35,603 nucleotides of DNA from Alphaproteobacteria bacterium UBA998 (lineage in GTDB: Bacteria > Pseudomonadota > Alphaproteobacteria > Rickettsiales > UBA998): NCBI GenBank assembly GCA_002291925.1, contig DBAY01000034.1:1-35603 (forward strand). Reading direction: 5' to 3'. Each line of letters begins with the position of its first letter. Position 1 is the stretch's first letter. Position numbers and translations under genes: made by a program. A model generated the notes under the pieces. The model was not told where the DNA came from. It did no database searches and saw only the letters and a list, made by a program, of their open reading frames with translations. Shown one piece after another: positions 7,099 to 14,193 of the stretch.

Positions 7099-8213
7099 CC
7101 CTCTCCTTCACCCTCCAGAAAACGCACGGCATGGCGCGTGCGGGTGTCGTCCACACCGCACATGGCGACATTCCCACGCCGGTCTTTATGCCCGTCGGCA
7201 CCGCTGCGACGGTGAAGGGCATGACAGTGGAGATGCTCGAATCCACCGGCGCGCCAATCATTCTCTCCAATACCTATCACCTCATGCTGCGCCCCGGCGC
7301 GGAGCGGGTGGAGAAGCTGGGCGGCCTGCATACGCTGATGCGCTGGAAGAAGCCTATTCTCACCGATTCCGGCGGCTTTCAGGTGATGTCGCTCGGTGAC
7401 TTGCGAAAAATCACCGAGGACGGCGTCACCTTCAAATCCCACCTCGACGGCACGCCGTATCACCTCACGCCAGAGCGCTCGATGGACATCCAGCATAAGC
7501 TGGACGCCACCATCACCATGGCTTTCGACGAATGCACCGCCTACCCCGCCACCCATGAGCAGGCAAAAGCCTCGATGGAGCGCTCGATGCGCTGGGCCGC
7601 CCGCAGCCGCGGCGCGTTCGTAAAGCGCGAGGGCTACGGACTGTTCGGCATCCAGCAAGGCAGCATGTACGAGGATCTGCGCCATGCCTCCACCGCCGCC
7701 CTCACCGATATCGGCTTTGACGGCTATGCCATCGGCGGACTGGCGGTTGGCGAAGGGCAGGACATGATGTTCTCCGTCCTCGATTATGCCGCCCCCGCCC
7801 TGCCCGTCGACCGCCCGCGGTACCTGATGGGCGTCGGTAAACCGTCCGACATCGTCGGCGCGGTGGCGCGGGGCGTCGATATGTTCGACTGCGTCATCCC
7901 CACCCGTTCCGGCCGCTTCGCCCGCGCTTATGTCCCCGGCGGTGAGCTAAATCTCCGCAACGCCTGCCACACTGACGATCCGCGCCCCCTGCAGGAAGAC
8001 TCCGACTGCCCCGCCAGCCAGTACAGCCGCGCCTATCTTCATCACCTCGTGAAAGCCGACGAGATGCTCGGTGCCATGCTGCTCACCTGGCACAACGTGC
8101 ATTATTACCAGACCCTCACCCGCGGCTTGCGTCAGGCGATCATGGAGGGGACGCTGGAGGACTTTATCGCCGCCTTTGAAGAGCGGCAGGCCAAGGGGCC
8201 AAAGTCGCCTTAA
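7095..8213 (+). CDS. tgt: tRNA-guanine transglycosylase
   Basis: Exchanges guanine-34 for preQ1 in GUN-anticodon tRNAs, the step before QueA. DSGGFQVMSL, the LDG-TPYHLTPE block, FDECTAYP, FGIQQG, IGGLAVGE, RYLMGVG and the MFDCVIPTRSGR segment with the nucleophile Asp265 are all present. 372 aa is full length. The zinc site is unusual: where the family has CxCxxC the sequence reads S303-D-C305-P-A-S308, keeping one cysteine and the later His333 (TWHNVHYY), with one residue deleted just after the motif. The codons TCC, TGC and AGC are unambiguous. Either zinc binding has been lost or it uses other ligands; I recall variant zinc motifs in some relatives but cannot confirm that here. Overlaps queA by four bases. 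Confidence 0.96.
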   Translation: MTLSFTLQKTHGMARAGVVHTAHGDIPTPVFMPVGTAATVKGMTVEMLESTGAPIILSNTYHLMLRPGAERVEKLGGLHTLMRWKKPILTDSGGFQVMSLGDLRKITEDGVTFKSHLDGTPYHLTPERSMDIQHKLDATITMAFDECTAYPATHEQAKASMERSMRWAARSRGAFVKREGYGLFGIQQGSMYEDLRHASTAALTDIGFDGYAIGGLAVGEGQDMMFSVLDYAAPALPVDRPRYLMGVGKPSDIVGAVARGVDMFDCVIPTRSGRFARAYVPGGELNLRNACHTDDPRPLQEDSDCPASQYSRAYLHHLVKADEMLGAMLLTWHNVHYYQTLTRGLRQAIMEGTLEDFIAAFEERQAKGPKSP

Positions 8214-8278
8214 TTTTACTTTGGCCCTAGCCATGTCTGATATTACCATGGGCGGTAGTTTCACGGGGATGCTTCTGA

Positions 8279-8634
8279 ATGACGCTTCAGCCTGCTCATC
8301 GTTCTGTTGACTTGGGTAAATTCCTTCTGGTGTTGCTTGCCATCGCACTTGCGCCGCCTGCCTTGGCGGAAACTTTTCCCGCCGATGTGCAGGAATATTT
8401 ATACGATGCGTGTATGGGGGGAGACCCTGACAGGGAGGATTTCTGCCTGTGCATCCTGCGGGAATTGCAGAACCGGTTGACGATGGAAGAGTTTACCGAG
8501 CTTGATCGCCCACTGCCAAGAAAAGCCCGGAAAACAAGAAGAAACTCAATGAGGCGACGCGTGCATGCATGGACTGGCTGCCCGATGATTCGCGCATTAT
8601 CGGGCAAAACGCATTTCCTCTGCCCGCCCATTAG
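8279..8634 (+). pseudogene. Small secreted Cys-containing protein, probably frameshifted
   Basis: GGGGA lies nine bases before ATG 8279. The product has a signal peptide (hydrophobic LLVLLAIALAPPALA, cut before ETFP), then DACMGG-DPDREDFCLCILREL and LTMEEFTELD. This looks like a family of small periplasmic proteins with a Cys, a CxC and a final Cys in an ATxACM-type motif. In the starting frame the sequence after about 8510 turns into an Arg-rich, unconvincing tail ending at 8650. The frame one base back continues as PTAKKSPENKKKLNEATRACMDWL and stops at 8632-8634, restoring the expected final Cys. One missing base near 8505-8513 explains this. It is either a recent mutation or a sequencing error. 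Function unknown. Confidence 0.55.
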
Positions 8635-8659
8635 ATTTTTCGTGCTATAACGCTGCTTC

Positions 8660-9766
8660 ATGAAACACGCTACACACCCTCGCACCACCCATTCGCTCAT
8701 AGGCCTGAAGCGGCAGGAATCGCGTCTGCTGGAACAATGGTACGAGAACCGCCTGCCCCATGCCTGCCTGTTCTCCGGGCCGCAAGGCGTGGGCAAGGCG
8801 ACGCTGGCCTACCGCCTCGCCCGTTTCATCCTGAGCGGCGAGGGCAACGCGGATGCAGGCGGCCCCAGCCTGTTTGGCGATGCGCTGCCGCCGGTGCATA
8901 AAACTTCGCTCGATGTCTCCGCCGATCACCCCGCCGCGCACAGAATTGCCGCCGGCACGCATCCCGACCTGCTGGTGCTGGAGCCGGAGTTTGATGAGAA
9001 AAAAGGTACCTACAAATCCGATATTCCCGTGGAAGCGGCGCGCAAGGTAGGCCATTTCCTCTCGCAGACCTCTTCGGAAGGCGGCTGGAAAGTCATCATT
9101 ATTGATCCCGTCGACGCACTGAACACCAACGCCGCCAACGCTATCCTGAAATGGCTGGAGGAGCCGCCGCCGTACTGCCTATTCCTCCTCATCTCCCACC
9201 AACCGGGCGGACTGCTGCCGACCATCATATCGCGCTGCCAGGTGGTGGGCTTCAGCCTGCAGGAGCCGGCTGAGTTCGCCGCTTTGCTGGCCGAACGCGG
9301 CGTGCATGCGTCGGATTCGGAGGTGGCGCTCCTCCAGCGCCTCTCCGGCGGCTCGGCGGGGCTGGCAACCACGCTGCATTTCGAGCATGCGGAGTCGCAT
9401 TATCATGAGATTCTCGCCATGCTGGCCAAGGGCAATGACCCGGCCCTCCTCACCTTCGCCGAGAAAATCACCTCTGGCAAGGAAGCGCCGTCGTGGAATA
9501 CGCTGGAGCGCATTTTCAGCGCCATCCTGGGCCAGATCATCAAGCTGGCTTCCGGCATTGCCCCGCAGGGCGAAGATGCGCGCGAAATCGACATTCTCAG
9601 AGCCTTAAGCGCCCGGAAACCGCTGGATTATTGGCTGGATTTGTGGGAAAACGGCTCTCGACTGCTCAGCGATGCCGAGCGGCTGTATCTTAATAAAAAA
9701 CATGCGCTTCTGGCCGTCCTGTTTTCCCTCTGCGGGAAAGAGCACGCGGCGGAGGCGATACGGTGA
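8660..9766 (+). CDS. holB: DNA polymerase III subunit delta'
   Basis: Clamp-loader subunit that helps open and load the sliding clamp in the replisome. AAA+ fold: Walker A GPQGVGKAT (about 40-48), an alphaproteobacterial insert with HPDLLVLEPEFDEKKG, then WKVIIIDPVDALNTNAANAILKWLEEPP (Walker B/sensor region) and SRCQ. The 368 aa length suits the alphaproteobacterial type. It heads a rightward group with metG, tatD and an MBL hydrolase. In related genomes tmk directly precedes holB; here tmk is found at 13566-14189 on the other strand. Confidence 0.92.
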   Translation: MKHATHPRTTHSLIGLKRQESRLLEQWYENRLPHACLFSGPQGVGKATLAYRLARFILSGEGNADAGGPSLFGDALPPVHKTSLDVSADHPAAHRIAAGTHPDLLVLEPEFDEKKGTYKSDIPVEAARKVGHFLSQTSSEGGWKVIIIDPVDALNTNAANAILKWLEEPPPYCLFLLISHQPGGLLPTIISRCQVVGFSLQEPAEFAALLAERGVHASDSEVALLQRLSGGSAGLATTLHFEHAESHYHEILAMLAKGNDPALLTFAEKITSGKEAPSWNTLERIFSAILGQIIKLASGIAPQGEDAREIDILRALSARKPLDYWLDLWENGSRLLSDAERLYLNKKHALLAVLFSLCGKEHAAEAIR

Positions 9767-9773
9767 GGTATTC

Positions 9774-9830
9774 GTCATCCTGAACTTGTTTCAGGATCTA
9801 TCTAAGATGCTGAAACAAGTTCAGGATGAC
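9774..9830. repeat. Palindromic GTCATCCTGAACTTG repeat
   Basis: Near-perfect inverted repeat: GTCATCCTGAACTTGTTTCA then GGATCT (9774-9799), a short spacer, and AGATgCTGAAACAAGTTCAGGATGAC (9805-9830). It lies between the holB stop (9766) and the metG start (9848). This palindrome is a familiar dispersed intergenic repeat in many bacteria. It could fold in the transcript, but no T-run follows. Confidence 0.88.
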
Positions 9831-9847
9831 AACGAATAAGGACTGGC

Positions 9848-11377
9848 ATGACCGGGAATAAGAATTTCTACATCACCACGCCCATCTATTACGTGAATGA
9901 CAAGCCGCATATCGGCCATGCCTACACGTCCATCGCCTGCGATGTGCTGGCCCGCTTCAAGCGGCTGGATGGCTATAACGTGAAGTTTCTCACCGGCACG
10001 GACGAGCATGGGCAGAAGGTGGAGAAGTCCGCCGTGGCCGCCAATCTTTCGCCACAGGAATTCACCGATATGGTGTCGCAGCATTTCCGCGACCTTACCG
10101 AACGGCTGAACCTCAGCAACGATGATTTCATCCGCACCACCGAGCCGCGCCACATCAAGGCGGCGCAGGCCATTTGGAACACGCTGATGGAGAACGGCGA
10201 TATTTATCTCGGCTCCTATGCAGGCTGGTACTCGGTGCGCGATGAGGCCTTCTATGCCGAGTCCGAACTGGTCGATGGCAAAGCCCCCACCGGCGCGCCG
10301 GTCGAGTGGGTGGAGGAGCCGAGCTATTTCTTCAAGCTCTCCAAATGGGGCAAGCCGCTGCTGAAATTCTATGAGGAAAACCCGGATTTCATCCTGCCCG
10401 AATCGCGCCGCAACGAAGTCATCAGCTTCGTGAAGGGCGGGCTACAGGACCTCTCCATCTCGCGCACCACCTTCAAATGGGGCATCCCCGTGCCGGGTGA
10501 TGAGGCGCATATCATGTATGTCTGGCTCGATGCGCTGGTGAACTACCTCACCGCCGTGGGATATCCGGACGAGGGCGCTGAAGAGTATCAGGCCTTCTGG
10601 CCCGCCTCGCTGCACATGGTGGGCAAGGACATCCTGCGCTTCCACACGGTCTACTGGCCAGCCTTCCTGATGTCCGCGAAACTGCCCGTGCCGAAGCGCG
10701 TCTTCGCGCATGGCTGGTGGACGAACGAGGGGGAGAAAATCTCCAAGTCGCTTGGCAACGTGATTTCTGCCGATAACCTGATCGGCGTCTATGGCCTTGA
10801 CCAGACGCGCTATTTCCTGATGCGCGAAGTGCCTTTCGGTAATGACGGCAATTTCGCCCGCGCGCAGATGATCACCCGCATCAACAGCGACCTTGCCAAC
10901 AATGTCGGCAACCTCGCCCAGCGCACGCTGAGCTTTATCAACAAGAACTGCGACGGCCTGCTTCCCGAGCCGCCCGAAGGTGCGAAGGTGGACTACACCC
11001 CGCTGATGAACCAGGTGCGTGGCTTCATGGACCGTCAGGCATTCCACCATGCACTCGCCACCATCATCGAGCGCTCCGACGAGGCCAACCAGCGCATCGA
11101 CCACGAAGCGCCGTGGACGCTGAAGAAAACCGGCACGCCGGAATCGCTCGCGAAGATGCAGCAGGTGCTGTTCGAGCTGGCGGATGAAATTCGCGTCATC
11201 GCCCTGCTGCTACAGCCGATCATCCCCGATTCCGCCGCCAAGCTGCTCGATCAGCTGGGCGTGCCGGAGGCGCACCGCACCTTCGCGCACATCAACACCC
11301 CGCTGGTGCCCGGCACCACCATCGACAAGCCGCAAGGCGTCTTCCCGCGCTTCGAGCAAATTGACGATGCGGCGTAA
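9848..11377 (+). CDS. metG: Methionyl-tRNA synthetase
   Basis: Class I aminoacyl-tRNA synthetase charging tRNA-Met. The HIGH-type motif PHIGHAYT is at 20-27, followed by FLTGTDEHGQKVE; the KMSKS-type loop is K297-ISKS. WYSVRDEAFY and PVEWVEEPSYFFKLS are typical of the shorter bacterial form that lacks a four-cysteine zinc knuckle; no CxxC pairs are visible. It ends at 509 aa without the C-terminal tRNA-binding EMAP-like domain some MetRS carry. AAGGA lies seven bases before the ATG. It is flanked on both sides by palindromic repeats. Confidence 0.96.
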   Translation: MTGNKNFYITTPIYYVNDKPHIGHAYTSIACDVLARFKRLDGYNVKFLTGTDEHGQKVEKSAVAANLSPQEFTDMVSQHFRDLTERLNLSNDDFIRTTEPRHIKAAQAIWNTLMENGDIYLGSYAGWYSVRDEAFYAESELVDGKAPTGAPVEWVEEPSYFFKLSKWGKPLLKFYEENPDFILPESRRNEVISFVKGGLQDLSISRTTFKWGIPVPGDEAHIMYVWLDALVNYLTAVGYPDEGAEEYQAFWPASLHMVGKDILRFHTVYWPAFLMSAKLPVPKRVFAHGWWTNEGEKISKSLGNVISADNLIGVYGLDQTRYFLMREVPFGNDGNFARAQMITRINSDLANNVGNLAQRTLSFINKNCDGLLPEPPEGAKVDYTPLMNQVRGFMDRQAFHHALATIIERSDEANQRIDHEAPWTLKKTGTPESLAKMQQVLFELADEIRVIALLLQPIIPDSAAKLLDQLGVPEAHRTFAHINTPLVPGTTIDKPQGVFPRFEQIDDAA

Positions 11378-11380
11378 CTT

Positions 11381-11448
11381 GTCATTGCGAGGAGGCGAAG
11401 CCGACGCGGCAATCCAGACTGGATTGCTTCGCTGCGCTCGCAATGACG
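11381..11448. repeat. Palindromic GTCATTGCGAG repeat, copy 2
   Basis: Inverted repeat starting four bases after the metG stop: GTCATTGCGAGGAGGCGAAG...GGCAATCCAG (11381-11417) against CTGGATTGCTTCGCTGCGCTCGCAATGACG. Same family as 5961-6032. The two halves meet at CCAGACTGG. Confidence 0.88.
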
Positions 11449-11464
11449 CAAAACTTTTTCTTTT

Positions 11465-11529
11465 GTCATTCCCGCGAAGGCGGGAATCCAGAGCTGAGGG
11501 AGCGAGATTCCCGCTTTCGCGGGAATGAC
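11465..11529. repeat. dRS3-like ATTCCC-N8-GGGAAT inverted pair
   Basis: Two units in opposite orientation: GTCATTCCCGCGAAGGCGGGAATCC and GATTCCCGCTTTCGCGGGAATGAC. Each fits ATTCCC-N8-GGGAAT, the consensus described for neisserial dRS3 repeats; the resemblance is by sequence only. The right end overlaps the start of tatD: its terminal GGGAATGAC contains the first in-frame ATG at 11525. Confidence 0.82.
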
Positions 11530-12319
11530 TGAAATGTTGTTGGTCGATTCCCACTGCCATCTCGATTTCCCTGATTTTGCGGAAGACCTCGATGCGGTCA
11601 TCGCCCGTGCGCATGAGAACGGCATCCGGGTGATGCAATCTATCTGCACGCGCATGCCTTCCTTTGAGCGCATCCACGCGCTGGTGCAGCCCTACGAGAA
11701 CATCTATTGCTCCGTCGGCGTGCACCCGCATGAGGTGGAAAAGCATCCAATGGTAACGGTGGAAGAACTTGTAGAAAAGGCGCAGTCGCCCAAAGTCATC
11801 GGCCTCGGGGAAACGGGGCTGGATTACTATTACGAGCACAGTCCCCGCGCAATGCAGCAGGAGAGCTTCCGCCGTCACATCGAAGCGGCACGGCACACAG
11901 GCCTGCCCGTCATCATCCATAGCCGTGACGCGGATGAGGATACGGTCGCCATCCTGAAGGAAGAGAAATCGAGGGGCAATTTCCCGGCCCTCATCCACTG
12001 CTTTTCCTCCACCCGCACACTGGCCAAGGAATGCATCGCGATGGGCATTCCGCTTTCCATCTCCGGTATCATCACCTTCAAGAAATCCGATGCACTGCGC
12101 GATATCGTGAAAGACGTACCACTGGAAATGCTGCTCGTGGAGACCGACGCGCCCTACCTTGCGCCCATGCCCCACCGCGGCAAACGCTGCGAACCCGCCT
12201 TCACCCTTCACACCGCCGAGATGCTGGCACAGGTGAAAGACGTTACGTTGGAGGAGTGCGCGCGTGTGACAACGGGGAATTTCTTCAGCCTATTCAGTAA
12301 AGCCGCCGTGGTACGCTAA
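11525..12319 (+). CDS. tatD: TatD-family metal-dependent DNase
   Basis: TIM-barrel hydrolase of the TatD/YcfH family, cytosolic, with 3'-5' exonuclease activity in characterised members. Metal-site motifs are in order: DSHCHLDFPDF, VGVHPHE, GETGLDYYY, HSRDADEDT, HCFSSTR and ETDAPYLAP. The length of 264 aa is normal. Two starts are possible: ATG 11525, inside the end of a palindromic repeat, or ATG 11534 (MLLVDSHCH), nine bases after GGGA of that repeat. The second fits the family and ribosome spacing better. Follows metG, as in the conserved alphaproteobacterial holB-metG-tatD order. Confidence 0.94.
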   Translation: MTEMLLVDSHCHLDFPDFAEDLDAVIARAHENGIRVMQSICTRMPSFERIHALVQPYENIYCSVGVHPHEVEKHPMVTVEELVEKAQSPKVIGLGETGLDYYYEHSPRAMQQESFRRHIEAARHTGLPVIIHSRDADEDTVAILKEEKSRGNFPALIHCFSSTRTLAKECIAMGIPLSISGIITFKKSDALRDIVKDVPLEMLLVETDAPYLAPMPHRGKRCEPAFTLHTAEMLAQVKDVTLEECARVTTGNFFSLFSKAAVVR

Positions 12320-12324
12320 AGCAT

Positions 12325-12714
12325 TCAAGAACGAGTATGACAGGTAACCCTTGCTACGTTAATTCCGGTCTCGAGGGGCCCGACCGAGATTCCGGCGTCC
12401 ATTTCAATAGGGCAGGATATAATAGCTCCCCTCATGTTTTCTGTTACGTTACTTACTTCCTCACGTGATGCAGCCGGCAAATTCAGCGATGGCGCCTCCA
12501 CTTTCACTGACATTATCATACTGTCGTGTCTTTGAGGACAAACTAAGGCAACCTCATTATTATAGATAGTTAAATCTGGGGATTTTGTTTCTCCACCGGG
12601 CGAAACACATGTAGCCGTAACCGATGATCTTTTTGCTAGCTCATAAGATATGTCTACGGTGTAAATTTCAGTTGCGGGTCGATTTCTATTTCCACCACCT
12701 CCTCTGCCAGACAT
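12325..12714 (-). CDS. Orphan protein with Gly/Arg-rich N-terminus
   Basis: I do not recognise this 129 aa protein. The start is ATG 12714, five bases after GGAGG (aaggaggtgagtATG); a GTG six bases upstream would overlap that site. The first residues are MSGRGGGGNRNRP, followed by what looks like beta-rich sequence (YTVDISYEL, SVTATCVSPGG, LTIYNNEVALVCP, SVKVEAPSLNLP) with four cysteines. No signal peptide or membrane helix. The gene is visibly more AT-rich than its neighbours and interrupts the tatD-MBL gene pair on the opposite strand, which suggests acquisition. Its N-terminus and strong ribosome site resemble those of the orphan at 20466-21281. Confidence 0.6.
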   Translation of the reverse strand: MSGRGGGGNRNRPATEIYTVDISYELAKRSSVTATCVSPGGETKSPDLTIYNNEVALVCPQRHDSMIMSVKVEAPSLNLPAASREEVSNVTENMRGAIISCPIEMDAGISVGPLETGINVARVTCHTRS

Positions 12715-12720
12715 ACTCAC

Positions 12721-12771
12721 CTCCTTATATTAATTAATGCATTAATATTACCAATATTTTGTTAAGGAATT
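12721..12771. promoter_or_regulatory. AT-rich divergent promoter region with 14-bp palindrome
   Basis: This short, strongly AT-rich gap lies between the leftward orphan and the rightward MBL hydrolase. It holds the perfect palindrome ATTAATGCATTAAT (12734-12747) and, on the minus strand, TAATATTAATGCA, which recurs upstream of the orphan at 29671-30147. TAATAT could serve as a -10 box for the orphan. No convincing -35 was found. Confidence 0.45.
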
Positions 12772-12777
12772 ATGACA

Positions 12778-13569
12778 ATGAGCTCTTTGCAAGTAAAAGT
12801 GCTTGGATGCGGTGCTTCGGCGGGGGTTCCCCTCATTGGGTGCGAGTGCGTCGTTTGCACGTCCAAGGATCCGCGCAACCAGCGTTTGCGCGTCTCCATC
12901 CTTATCGAGCAACGGGGCCAGAAATTGCTGGTGGACACTTCCCCCGACATCCGGCGGCAGTGCCTAGCCAATGGTATTCGTACCGTGGATGCGATTCTTT
13001 ACACGCACGCACACGCGGATCATTGCCATGGCATCGATGATTTGCGGCCGCTGAACTTTCATCGCGGCGATGTGATTCCGACCTATGGGGAGGCACGGGC
13101 GATGGAGGAGATTGTCATGCGCTTCGATTACGCCTTCAAAGAGCCGATTCCGGAATATGGTTGGTTTCGCCCTGCACTGAAGGCGAACATCGTTGATCCA
13201 AGCCAGTCCGACCCGATTCAGCTGGGAAGGATGCAGGTCCGCCTCTTCCCGCAGACGCATGGCCGGATCACCACGTTGGGGCTGCGTGTCGGCAATTTCG
13301 CCTATTCGACGGATGTGAACCACCTGCCTGAGGAAGCCTTCAAGGCGCTGGAGGGGGTGGAGGTCTGGATGGTCGATTGCCTGCGCTATGACCCCTCGCC
13401 CACCCATGCGCATCTGGAGCTGACGCTGGAATGGATCCGCCGCGTGAAGCCGAAGCGGGCCATCCTCACCCATATGAGCCATGATTTTGATTATGAGGCG
13501 TTCTGCCGCGAACTGCCGGAAGGCGTCGAGCCTGCCTATGACGGCATGTTGATTGAGCTGGACGCTTAG
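12778..13569 (+). CDS. MBL-fold metallo-hydrolase (PhnP-like)
   Basis: Cytosolic metallo-beta-lactamase-fold hydrolase. The family motif HAHADHCHGIDD binds two metals; LGCGASAGVPLIGCECVVC at the N-terminus resembles the PhnP-type start with a Cys cluster; later YSTDVNHLPEEA and ILTHMSHDFDYE supply the remaining ligands. PhnP itself is a cyclic-phosphate phosphodiesterase, but many homologues beside tatD have unknown substrates, so only the class is assigned. ATG 12778 was chosen because AAGGA is nine bases upstream; ATG 12772 is also possible. The stop codon overlaps that of tmk on the opposite strand. Confidence 0.9.
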   Translation: MSSLQVKVLGCGASAGVPLIGCECVVCTSKDPRNQRLRVSILIEQRGQKLLVDTSPDIRRQCLANGIRTVDAILYTHAHADHCHGIDDLRPLNFHRGDVIPTYGEARAMEEIVMRFDYAFKEPIPEYGWFRPALKANIVDPSQSDPIQLGRMQVRLFPQTHGRITTLGLRVGNFAYSTDVNHLPEEAFKALEGVEVWMVDCLRYDPSPTHAHLELTLEWIRRVKPKRAILTHMSHDFDYEAFCRELPEGVEPAYDGMLIELDA

Positions 13570-14189
13570 TTGAGCCCGCAGGCGCGCCGGATATCCGCCT
13601 GAACCTGCTCCATGGATTTGCCTTGCACGGGGACGACGCTGAAGCGCTGCGGCTCCATCGCGGCGGCCTTCAGGAAGCCTTCGCGCACCTTTTGATGGAA
13701 CGCAAGCTCTAGCGACTCGAAGCGGGTTTCATGGTTGGTGCGCTTTGTGGAGCGGGCGAGGCCTTCCTCCGGGGCGATATCAAGATAGAGCGTCAAATCC
13801 GGGCGCGCATTGCCCAGCACGGCGGCATAGAGCGTATCGCAGTACGCCAGCGACAGTCCACGCCCTACGCCTTGATAAATGCGCGTGGAATCATGGTAGC
13901 GGTCGCTGATGACCCATTCACCGGCGGCAACCCGCGGCGCCATCACGCGCACATAATGCTGGTGGCGGGCGGCGAGGAAAAGCAGCAACTCAGAGGTAGG
14001 CTCCCACCGGGCCGGGTCACCCTCCACCAGCAGGCGGCGGATGGCTTCCGCCCCCTCCTCGCCTCCCGGCTCCCGCGTCAGATGGCAAGGGATGCCGCGC
14101 GACTGAAGCTGTTCGATCAGCAGCTTCGCCTGCGTGGATTTGCCGCTGCCTTCGCCGCCCTCAAAAGTAATGAAGCGGCCGCGATGCAT
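13566..14189 (-). CDS. tmk: Thymidylate kinase
   Basis: Phosphorylates dTMP to dTDP with ATP. P-loop FEGGEGSGKST (Gly11-Thr19), the REPGG motif, SDRYHDST and the LID-region Arg residues are present; about 207 aa. ATG 14189 (MHRGRFITFEGGEG) matches the usual family start; GTG 14201, which overlaps the upstream gene's stop, is the alternative. It lies downstream of the D,D-carboxypeptidase gene and overlaps it if the GTG is used. In related genomes tmk is followed by holB on the same strand; here it converges on the MBL gene, with stop codons sharing bases 13567-13568. Confidence 0.96.
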   Translation of the reverse strand: MHRGRFITFEGGEGSGKSTQAKLLIEQLQSRGIPCHLTREPGGEEGAEAIRRLLVEGDPARWEPTSELLLFLAARHQHYVRVMAPRVAAGEWVISDRYHDSTRIYQGVGRGLSLAYCDTLYAAVLGNARPDLTLYLDIAPEEGLARSTKRTNHETRFESLELAFHQKVREGFLKAAAMEPQRFSVVPVQGKSMEQVQADIRRACGLN

Positions 14190-14193
14190 GGGC

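Noticed and set aside
8505..8515. Programmed -1 frameshift in the small secreted protein gene
   Set aside because: The sequence cgcccactgcc is not a recognised slippery heptamer and no pseudoknot was apparent, so mutation or sequencing error is more likely.
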